Part shown: piece by piece, positions 1 to 8,013 of the stretch | Layout: each line of letters begins with the position of its first letter | How positions within the stretch are numbered: the stretch's first letter is position 1 | Virus record (IMG/VR): IMGVR_UViG_3300025687_000367 | Coordinates: 1-22,145 of that record | Direction: 5' to 3' (one strand) | DNA from: a virus | DNA: 22,145 bases | Program-made: the position numbers and the translations under genes | Notes under the pieces: model-generated | What the model saw: only the letters and a program-made list of their open reading frames with translations | Databases searched by the model: none | Told to the model about the DNA's origin: nothing

Positions 1-126
1 AGACTGGTATCTTTGGACACATTCTCTACTTATGCTGAGAAGTTCAAGTTAGAAAAGATAGATAAACTATACTTATCTTCAGGTGGTTTACAATCCATCA
101 GAAGTTCGTTCAACAATGTGAATTAA
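1..126 (+). CDS. C-terminal end of an upstream phage gene (partial)
   Basis: Frame 1 is open from the left edge and ends at a TAA at 124-126, giving 41 residues that end in SIRSSFNNVN. The stop lies only three bases before the next ATG (130), on the same strand, which fits the tight gene packing of the rest of the block. No start is visible, so the gene begins outside the window. The fragment is lysine- and serine-rich at its end and shows no motif I recognise. From its position before a baseplate gene cluster it is probably another tail or baseplate protein, but that is inference from context only. Confidence 0.6.
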   Translation, partial: RLVSLDTFSTYAEKFKLEKIDKLYLSSGGLQSIRSSFNNVN

Positions 127-129
127 GAT

Positions 130-3100
130 ATGGCAAAATATACATTTAAACATTCTAGACTGTATGATGGGCAACTGTATCAGGAAGTTTTTGAGTTTAA
201 CACCCCTCAATCTCCTGGAGATGAAGGTCCAGAGGTTGAAATCTTAAAACTTTATTTAGGAATTGATTCAATTCCCGGAGAAACACATGGCACATTCGAT
301 ACTCAATTGCAGGCAAGATTGAGACAATGGCAGTCTGAGTATTTTGATGATATTATGGCAGAAATGCCAGAAGAGCAAATCCCAGAAGGTGAGGCAAGGT
401 TTATTGCCAACCAATTTACAGAGCAGGGGGAACTTGGTGATTTGACATTCAGGGCAATGATGAGAAAGGGATTTGCCTCTGCTGCAAAACAATACTTAGA
501 ATCAGAGCACTACCTGTTGGTAAGAAAGGATGATGTAAATGCTTTGTTCGGTATTCGTGGGTTCCCGACTGGAAACGATGAAGTCCAAAAACCACCTACA
601 ATACAAGGAAACTTCATTGAATACAAGTATATAACCAAGTATACAACAAGAGACTTTCAGCAGTCTTCTATGGTTTTGGAAAACAAAGAAGTTGTCAGGA
701 CCATGTTCAGGAAGGCGGTATTGGAAGTGTTTGACTTCTACAATAAACCAAAGACCTGGAACATTAGCGGTGCACCAAGACCAGACTTACCAGAAGCACT
801 AAACGGTTTGTATAGCAATGCAGAGCACCTCAGAGTTGAATACGAAAAGATTTTAAAAACCGTAAGAAGGATAGAAGAGACAGATACATTTAGAGAAAAT
901 CAGAATTTTACATTTACGGTTACGGAACAGACCCTACAACAACAGATTGACCAATCGACTGTAGAGATAGATGTGTTGTTTGGTCAATCCATGAATCCAG
1001 GTGCATCACCCCAATTTGCATCAATAAAAGAAATATCTCCTCCTGGTTTGAGACCTTCTGCAACATACAACCTTGTTATACAGGTGAGGAGAGATTTGTT
1101 TGAAGCGATAGAAGGAGGACAGATAGACCTGTTGGGTAGAACTGGTGGTACTTTTGATGTAACAAATCCAGATACATACCGACAAGCAGCAAAAGCATAT
1201 GGAGATGCAAAGGAAAAAGCACAAGAACTTTGGAACAAAGCAGGTAGAGTTGGGTCAATACTAAATAACCCATCTCAAGTAAATGACCAAGTTGACAAGT
1301 TTGCAAAAGGACAAGCGAGAAAGGCGGCAAAGGCAGCAAAGAATCTTGGTAACAATTTATGGGACCAAGCAAGGACAGGGCAGGGTGGATTGTCCGATGC
1401 AGAGCGGCAAGCAAGAGCAGAAGAAGCAACGAGGAGAGCATCTTATCAACCAAACTATGGTGTTTTAGAAGTAAAACTAAACGAGTTTCGAGACATTCTT
1501 AGCACCGTAACAAACAAAATGGAAGAGTATCACTCTGATGTAGAGACTTTCAAAGAAGAAAATAGCAAACCAAGAGAGAACACTAGCAGATTCGAGAAAA
1601 CTTACAATCCAATTATACCAGACATAAACCCTCGTGATGAAGCAAGGAAGTTGAGAGAGGTGCTCGCTGGTTTGGAAGAATTTTTCCAAGTCAATGGATA
1701 CCAGTTTGGTGCTGGACCGAGCGATGATTCAAAAGTTAAAATTAATTTTGAACCAATAATGCAGGAAGTATTTGGTCCTTCCGAACAGACAGACAAGTCG
1801 CTCAACCCAAATTTGGATAATGTAGATGTAAACCCAACACAAACCGGATTTATGGCAGAAATTGGGTACAAGATAACAAATATCACACTCATTGACAAGG
1901 ACGGGAACGAAGACCTCTTAACTGCTGGTGTGAGCATATTTGACGAAACAAGAGGCAAAAGACCATTCATTTATCCAACAACCATGGGATATTTGTCTAG
2001 GTTAGACAAGATTGAAGAAGATGTCTTAGAGAATCCTTGTGATGATTTAGAAGAAGGAAACCCTGCATTGGTATTTTTTGCCAAGTGGCATTATCCACAA
2101 CCATCATTTAACTTCAACAAAAAGGCAGCAAGCGGTATTAACATCGATGCTTCCATAACTGTTCAAAGCGAAGTTGATGGAGAGACGAAAGCGAGAACTG
2201 TTAGAAACATTCCAGAACTAAAGAGTGCAGCAATTCTCACAGCAGCAGAAGAATTTGCAGAACAAAGGGCACTTCTAAGTGACAACATTAATGCAATAAA
2301 AGAATCTACACTTTTCGAAAAGAGAGGAAAAGTAATTCAAACAGGAGATGTATATCCAGAGTTTGGAAAAATTCCTTGTGACATTGAAGAGATGTGGAAT
2401 CAATTCTTAAATCAATGGAAAATGGAACTCATTATGTGTGATTTGAGGAAATGTATTCCTCAACTACCTGCTTTCAATATAAAATTTGATTGGAAACTAC
2501 CAGTGCTTCCTGACATCCCAACATTTGACCCAATGCACTTTGTGTTACCACAGTTAAGAATATCCATCAATGACATTATCTTGTCATTTATTTGTAAGTT
2601 TGTTAAGAATATTTTAGATACTATAAGAAAACCAGACTGTACAGACTTGATAAGGTTCGGTTTAGCAGGTTTTGCAAAACTTCAAGAAATGGCAGAGGAT
2701 GACCCATTTGCAAATGCACAAGAAAGGGCAAGCACATTTGAAAAGGCGGTCGACACGATAAACACTATGGGCATCTCAGGTCCCGCTTTGGATAGAGATT
2801 CAGAAAATGTTTTAGAGGCGGTAAGTCTAGCACTAACTCCAACAGAGTTATGTGACCTCTTACAAGGTCAAGCAACTGACGATGTTCTAGGTATAGTCCT
2901 GAGAACAATACAATCACTTACCTCTAACCTAAAAGATTACTTGAAAACAATAGACCAAGTGGAGAAGTTTTTTACTACACTTGGAACGGTTGTTGACCCA
3001 TTTATATGTGACAGAATAAGGGAACTGAATGATATCGTTATCGCACAAGAACTCTGTAGAAATGATGAAGACCTTAGAAAACTCTTGCAAGATGCCGGTG

Positions 3101-6100
3101 CCACTGATGAGCAGATAAGAAGTGAATTGGATGCACTAGACCAAAAGAGACAACTCTTAAATGACCTTTCAAAGCAAGGAGACTTCTCTTCTTTATTGCC
3201 AGGTTTGAGTCCAGAAGAAATGGCAAAAGCGGGATTGCCAGGACCATACAGTAACTCGTTTCAAGACAAGATGGTCAAATTGGCAATAAGTTCTATCTTG
3301 ACAAATGTCAAGTCTTATTTTGATGTGGAAATGGGAGCATTCCCAAATAAACTAATAACAGAAAACCTTATTTTAATTCAACCAGGAGAACCTGGATTTA
3401 ATGGACTTGATTATGCTAGATTCTTACACTACAGTTATCAACTAGACAAGATATCAAGAAATCCAGAAGCAAAAGCGATAAAGTTGGTTGGATTAAGGTT
3501 AACTCAATTTGCTGAACCAACCGAGGCATATGGACTTGGAAGACCAGTTAGTCCTCAAATCATACTAGAAGAATTGGGTGTTGAAGAGCAATATCGTCCA
3601 CTTGTTAGGATTTTTCCGATAGATTCATCCGGACCTGATATGAAACCAGATGAATTTGCCGAGGCAGTGCAAACATATGTTGTTGGATACATAGAAAAAT
3701 ACGGAAGAGTGCATTATTCTGTATCTCAGAACTTAAAAAACATATTAGACTCAGATATTAGTACAATAGTCAGAAAAAATCCAAGTCTTAAAGATGGATA
3801 TAGAGAATTTAATGTTAGGTTGCTGACAACTAAACTTGAAGAGCAACCGTTTGATGTTACGGGTATATCTCCACAATCAGTTGGTACTTCAATTGGTTTT
3901 ACCGAACTTCCATTTTCCGACAGCAACATAAAGGACTGCTACAGGTTTGCATATGATAATCCATTCACAAATGAGATAGTGTCGAGGAACTATTACAGCG
4001 ATTTACCTCAGCAATATATCGATATGAGGTCCGATGATTTGGACATACTATCAGACAAAGACAGAGCGAAACTGTTGAGACCGGCAGGATTTGCCTTCTA
4101 TTTGATACAGAAATATACAGAACTTGCTAATGGCAATACGGGAAGAACGACCTTTCAGACTTATGCAGATTCTGATTCGAATATAATACCAAAATTGCAG
4201 GGTTACTTGGAACCTGTTAGTTTGGACACTCTAAGAGAGCAGATATTCGAAAATGCCGAATCTGGTGCTGAACGGTTGGGAGCAGCACTTGTTTATGCCA
4301 TTCTTGGACCGCTGGTTATTGCTCAACAGGAATCAGTGCAGTCTGTATCATTGTATGAGTCAGTTGTTGATTCGATTAATTACCAGATATCAGATTACAC
4401 AACGAAATCAAAATACTTTATGGTAGAAAATGTTTTCGAGATGGAAGAGTCTGTAACAAGTGAGTACAGGGTCTCAAGAAAGAATGGTTCTGCTTGTTAT
4501 GTTAAAAACAAAAAGATGTTTGATTTTGAGAAGTTGGTTGATGGATTTGTAAAGAAGTTCAGAGAAGTGGCAAGTAAACCAAAGCATGACCCATCCTCTA
4601 GGGACTTTAACGAAAAGGGACCTTTTGAAGAGGCAATGATAGAAGGTTTGTTTAAACTTTATATAGACTTCTATTGTCTTGAGATTATGTTAAAAGGATT
4701 GTTTATGCTTTCGGTCACGGGTGCAAAAGACATCTTTAAGTCAGAGATGGTAGTAGATTATATCACTGATGGAATTGTTAATGAGTTGGGCGGTTCTCTA
4801 ATTGGTGCCAATACGACTGCTCAGTTTGAGGATATAGTTAAATCAATAACTAATCAAGATGATGTAAAATCTGCTATTCGTTCAATGGTATTGAAGAACC
4901 TAGACCTTGAAGAGATGGTAAACTATATTGAAGAGATATTTGAACCAAAATATTCTTCATTTAAAGAAAGGTTCTACAATGAATTAGCGGAGAACATCAA
5001 GGAAGTTCCGAGTACAACAGACTACCCAACTATCACCACAATTGTTCCTAGAGAACTTACAATAGATGAGTATTCTCAGAACATCGACGATGTGCTGGAT
5101 AACTACACGAATACAAGGAGAGCATCAAGTGTGTCGGAAGATTATGCTGGGTACAGAGATGTGCTTGTTGCACCAAAACTTCCGAGTTTGTATGACAGAT
5201 TTAAGTTTGAGGGATACTCTGACGAGTTGATAGAAAAGAAGATAAACTCAGGACACTTTTGGGTAGAGAAATTTTATAGAATAAAAGATTATGGTACTTT
5301 CAGAAGAATCTATAATGATATAGAAAGATTTACTCGTGATGAACCATCAATCGGAAGGATGGTGAGAATTGATGGAGAATATCAAAATTACATTTCATCA
5401 AAAGATTTAGAAAGACTTTTGTTTGGCACCGAGTTGTCATCTGATTCTGACAGATACTACCAACTAATAGAACAAAATGAAGAAAAAAGAAAAGAAGTCG
5501 AGCAACTTTACATTGATTTGAGGGACAAGATGCTTCAAATATCAAATGAAGATGACATTTCAACTAGACTTTCTTTAACAACGGAAGCATTCGAAATTCA
5601 AGAAAAAATCAACAACTTGCAAGACGGAGAAGGATACATTTCTGGTGTAACATTTACTGACACAAGAGCAGGTGCCTTTAATGTTGCCAGCAATATTTCT
5701 ACTGCAAGAAGAAACAGGGTACCGGTCAATGACAGAGATAGGACCATCAGTATGCTTGATTTTGATTCTGTGCTAGATAAACAGCAAGAACTTTATGAAC
5801 ACATTAGAGATAACCTGCAAGTTGGGTACAGATTGATGTTCGGACACAAAGTGGACAGACAAGAAGACTCTTTTTCCATAAATGGAGAAGGAGCGAGTCA
5901 AACAAGCACAATAAATCCTGAGCAAATATTCAGAGACTTAACCATCGATGATGGGACCGGAGAGATAGGTTTATCGAACAACACGACACTTTTCACATCA
6001 AAGAGGGCATTTGTTGGACATGTTGACAAGGAACCACTAACAGAAGCGAGTTCTACTGCTGAGTCAAGAGAGTCCCTAAATTCAGATTCTGCTTTTTATC

Positions 6101-7599
6101 TCAATGCCATCGCATATCTTGATAGCATCAATAGTGGATTTACCGGTCGACCTGTATACGACCCCAGTGATAATGGACTTAGGTTAAATGCAGAGTTGCA
6201 GATAACTTCACAAATAAAAGATAAAATGGTCTATTCAATACCGGTTGACGAGGTTGTTAGGGATGTTGATTGTTTTGAAGACTTATATAGCGATTTTGAG
6301 AAAAGAAGAAAAGAGAATATTTATTCGGTTCAACTACAAAATGTCATAGAAAGATACGATGCAATTGTGGATGGTACGATTATAATGCCAAACAGTCCAG
6401 AAACTGAAGCATCAATTAATAATTTGAGGTCTGAGATAGAGGACTATGAAGTTCTAAACCAAGGGTTTGGTAGACCTGGAGATGAACTTTATAGACCGGC
6501 AGGTCAATACACTAATGAGATTGAAACAAGACTTGCTCATATTGACTTACTTGAAGCGATTAGCACCAATGAAGAACTGGCAAGATTAACAAGAGAGAGG
6601 GAGAGACTTGAATTTATAATCAATGTTACCGGGCAACTGTTCACTTCTCCTCTCGGTGCTGGTTACAACACACAAGTCACTCCCATAAAGAGGGATTTTG
6701 TTAGATATGAATTGTTTAACAAATACAAGGAAGCATTAGAGTTTGAACTTCTTTCAATCGAAAGAGACGAAACGAACAAGAGAAGAGTTATCAAGTCATC
6801 CGATGATAATGATTATATGAAACCACATAGGGTTATGTTTGATTTCTTGTTTCCGATGGATAGATATGCTTCTTTGCACTTCCTGCAAAATGTAGAAGTG
6901 TTTGATGCTGATAACGGACCACAAGGAATCTTTGCGGCAACAAAATTGTTTATCATTCAAAATATGCTCATATACGATGGACTAGGAGATACGAAGAAGG
7001 ATGGTCCGCTTGCACCAGGTTCAGTCGATAATACTAAAAGTGTTATGTCAACAAGTGTAGGCGGTGATTTACCATCTGCTAGTGAAATACTGGTTATGAT
7101 TGCTAAAGCAATTGCTTCTGCCGCAGCAGATGCTGCCGCAGCAGCGGTAAGAGAACTAGCAAACACAGTAGACCCAGGTTATAATGATATGAGGAAGGGA
7201 TACAAGAAAGACCCTTGCAGTATGAAGTATGGTCTTGTGGAAGGACTTGTTGGAAAGAGGAACATATCCGAGTACAGCGGAGACCTAAAAAACGGATTTG
7301 GAACTAGAAATGGATGTAAGCAATATGTGCCAGTGACTCAGTTCCCTGTTGATTTACTGGAGTCTACTCTAGAATTAGATGCGGCAGGTGTAGCAAAAGC
7401 AACAAAGCATCTCGTCGGAACTATCAGGAATGAAAGTTGGAGATATGGTTATCCATTTACACCAATGGGTGGATATGCTCTTACTGTGAGAGAGAACAAG
7501 GGTGAGAGACATAGTAAACTTAAAAAAGATAATTCCTGTGAGGATGGTTGTGAGACAAAGGAACTAGTTACTCCTGAAGGACAGTGCGAGGACAAATAA
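130..7599 (+). CDS. Giant virion/tail structural protein, 2489 aa, with peptidoglycan-binding-like N-terminus
   Basis: The open frame runs without interruption from the ATG at 130 to a TAA at 7597-7599. Residues about 26-112 follow the pattern of a PG_binding_1 fold: a VEILKLYLGI helix, GTFDTQLQARLRQWQ, then a second G-x-x-G-D-x-T-F-R segment near 100-110. The rest matches no enzyme I recognise. Visible parts are an Ala/Lys/Gln-rich helical stretch (about 352-440), a Cys-containing block leading into a proline-rich LPVLPDIPTFDP segment (about 748-800), a likely coiled coil (about 1774-1833), an aromatic block with FDFLFPMDRYASLHFLQNV (about 2231-2285), an alanine-rich helix (about 2318-2344) and a Cys-bearing tail. 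There is no signal peptide. The next gene, gp25, starts one base after the stop, so a tail or baseplate structural role is likely. The start is set by its 3-base distance from the upstream stop, because no good ribosome-binding site is present. The CDS call is certain; the function is inferred. Confidence 0.9.
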   Translation: MAKYTFKHSRLYDGQLYQEVFEFNTPQSPGDEGPEVEILKLYLGIDSIPGETHGTFDTQLQARLRQWQSEYFDDIMAEMPEEQIPEGEARFIANQFTEQGELGDLTFRAMMRKGFASAAKQYLESEHYLLVRKDDVNALFGIRGFPTGNDEVQKPPTIQGNFIEYKYITKYTTRDFQQSSMVLENKEVVRTMFRKAVLEVFDFYNKPKTWNISGAPRPDLPEALNGLYSNAEHLRVEYEKILKTVRRIEETDTFRENQNFTFTVTEQTLQQQIDQSTVEIDVLFGQSMNPGASPQFASIKEISPPGLRPSATYNLVIQVRRDLFEAIEGGQIDLLGRTGGTFDVTNPDTYRQAAKAYGDAKEKAQELWNKAGRVGSILNNPSQVNDQVDKFAKGQARKAAKAAKNLGNNLWDQARTGQGGLSDAERQARAEEATRRASYQPNYGVLEVKLNEFRDILSTVTNKMEEYHSDVETFKEENSKPRENTSRFEKTYNPIIPDINPRDEARKLREVLAGLEEFFQVNGYQFGAGPSDDSKVKINFEPIMQEVFGPSEQTDKSLNPNLDNVDVNPTQTGFMAEIGYKITNITLIDKDGNEDLLTAGVSIFDETRGKRPFIYPTTMGYLSRLDKIEEDVLENPCDDLEEGNPALVFFAKWHYPQPSFNFNKKAASGINIDASITVQSEVDGETKARTVRNIPELKSAAILTAAEEFAEQRALLSDNINAIKESTLFEKRGKVIQTGDVYPEFGKIPCDIEEMWNQFLNQWKMELIMCDLRKCIPQLPAFNIKFDWKLPVLPDIPTFDPMHFVLPQLRISINDIILSFICKFVKNILDTIRKPDCTDLIRFGLAGFAKLQEMAEDDPFANAQERASTFEKAVDTINTMGISGPALDRDSENVLEAVSLALTPTELCDLLQGQATDDVLGIVLRTIQSLTSNLKDYLKTIDQVEKFFTTLGTVVDPFICDRIRELNDIVIAQELCRNDEDLRKLLQDAGATDEQIRSELDALDQKRQLLNDLSKQGDFSSLLPGLSPEEMAKAGLPGPYSNSFQDKMVKLAISSILTNVKSYFDVEMGAFPNKLITENLILIQPGEPGFNGLDYARFLHYSYQLDKISRNPEAKAIKLVGLRLTQFAEPTEAYGLGRPVSPQIILEELGVEEQYRPLVRIFPIDSSGPDMKPDEFAEAVQTYVVGYIEKYGRVHYSVSQNLKNILDSDISTIVRKNPSLKDGYREFNVRLLTTKLEEQPFDVTGISPQSVGTSIGFTELPFSDSNIKDCYRFAYDNPFTNEIVSRNYYSDLPQQYIDMRSDDLDILSDKDRAKLLRPAGFAFYLIQKYTELANGNTGRTTFQTYADSDSNIIPKLQGYLEPVSLDTLREQIFENAESGAERLGAALVYAILGPLVIAQQESVQSVSLYESVVDSINYQISDYTTKSKYFMVENVFEMEESVTSEYRVSRKNGSACYVKNKKMFDFEKLVDGFVKKFREVASKPKHDPSSRDFNEKGPFEEAMIEGLFKLYIDFYCLEIMLKGLFMLSVTGAKDIFKSEMVVDYITDGIVNELGGSLIGANTTAQFEDIVKSITNQDDVKSAIRSMVLKNLDLEEMVNYIEEIFEPKYSSFKERFYNELAENIKEVPSTTDYPTITTIVPRELTIDEYSQNIDDVLDNYTNTRRASSVSEDYAGYRDVLVAPKLPSLYDRFKFEGYSDELIEKKINSGHFWVEKFYRIKDYGTFRRIYNDIERFTRDEPSIGRMVRIDGEYQNYISSKDLERLLFGTELSSDSDRYYQLIEQNEEKRKEVEQLYIDLRDKMLQISNEDDISTRLSLTTEAFEIQEKINNLQDGEGYISGVTFTDTRAGAFNVASNISTARRNRVPVNDRDRTISMLDFDSVLDKQQELYEHIRDNLQVGYRLMFGHKVDRQEDSFSINGEGASQTSTINPEQIFRDLTIDDGTGEIGLSNNTTLFTSKRAFVGHVDKEPLTEASSTAESRESLNSDSAFYLNAIAYLDSINSGFTGRPVYDPSDNGLRLNAELQITSQIKDKMVYSIPVDEVVRDVDCFEDLYSDFEKRRKENIYSVQLQNVIERYDAIVDGTIIMPNSPETEASINNLRSEIEDYEVLNQGFGRPGDELYRPAGQYTNEIETRLAHIDLLEAISTNEELARLTRERERLEFIINVTGQLFTSPLGAGYNTQVTPIKRDFVRYELFNKYKEALEFELLSIERDETNKRRVIKSSDDNDYMKPHRVMFDFLFPMDRYASLHFLQNVEVFDADNGPQGIFAATKLFIIQNMLIYDGLGDTKKDGPLAPGSVDNTKSVMSTSVGGDLPSASEILVMIAKAIASAAADAAAAAVRELANTVDPGYNDMRKGYKKDPCSMKYGLVEGLVGKRNISEYSGDLKNGFGTRNGCKQYVPVTQFPVDLLESTLELDAAGVAKATKHLVGTIRNESWRYGYPFTPMGGYALTVRENKGERHSKLKKDNSCEDGCETKELVTPEGQCEDK
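7588..7592 (+). promoter_or_regulatory. Ribosome-binding site of the gp25-like gene
   Basis: GAGGA lies 8 bases before the ATG at 7601. It sits inside the last codons of the preceding 2489-residue gene, so the two genes are closely packed but gp25 can initiate on its own. Confidence 0.75.
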
Positions 7600-7600
7600 A

Positions 7601-7987
7601 ATGTATGGAATAGGACCAAAACTACCAATCAGATTCACAAAAGATGCAGCACCATTAAACACACAAACTATTGTAGAAAACACTCATCAGAATTTAAAAA
7701 ACCTATTACTAACTGCACCAGGTGAAAGGGTTATGGATGTTAATTTTGGGGTTGGTCTTAGAAGGTTTTTGTTTCAAAACAACACTCCGACAGCGAGAGT
7801 TGCAATTGAGTCAAGAATTTATGAGCAAGTTGACAGGTATATGCCATTTGTTGGAATAACTCTATTAGAGGTAGTTTACTCTGATGAGAATCCTAACTTA
7901 GTTGATATTATGCTTAGATACGACATTAAGAATATTGCTAGTGACCAAATATTGTCCTTATCACTTGACCCAAAAATAACTTCTTAA
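7601..7987 (+). CDS. gp25: Baseplate wedge protein, gp25/GPW family
   Basis: This 128-residue protein matches the GPW_gp25 family in length (T4 gp25 is about 132 aa) and in its signature. GERVMDVNFGVGLRRFLFQN at residues 41-60 corresponds to the family pattern of a GER, a short strand, then G-x-G-L-R and a Phe-rich turn. The C-terminal half gives an amphipathic helix (about 64-80) and paired strands (about 84-110). In contractile tails gp25 sits in the inner baseplate ring, contacts gp6, and links the wedge to the first sheath layer, so it nucleates sheath assembly. Despite the old name 'lysozyme-like', no catalytic role is indicated. It begins one base after the preceding stop and is followed 26 bases later by gp6, the expected partner. 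The identification is secure. Confidence 0.95.
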   Translation: MYGIGPKLPIRFTKDAAPLNTQTIVENTHQNLKNLLLTAPGERVMDVNFGVGLRRFLFQNNTPTARVAIESRIYEQVDRYMPFVGITLLEVVYSDENPNLVDIMLRYDIKNIASDQILSLSLDPKITS

Positions 7988-7999
7988 CTATTTAATATT

Positions 8000-8004
8000 G
8001 AGGA
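8000..8004 (+). promoter_or_regulatory. Ribosome-binding site of the gp6-like gene
   Basis: GAGGA lies 9 bases before the ATG at 8014, in the 26-base gap after gp25. This gap is the only real intergenic space between complete genes in the window. I see no promoter or terminator in it. Confidence 0.75.
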
Positions 8005-8013
8005 TTTCCGCAG

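Noticed and set aside
1076-1453. A 125-codon open frame on the minus strand
   Set aside because: It lies wholly inside the 2489-residue gene, has a leucine-rich low-information product, and has no proper ribosome-binding site or neighbours on that strand. It is a shadow of the real frame.
7121-7146. Near-repeat of GCCGCAGCAG in DNA
   Set aside because: It is explained by the alanine codons of the Ala-rich helix. Two short imperfect copies do not make a repeat array.
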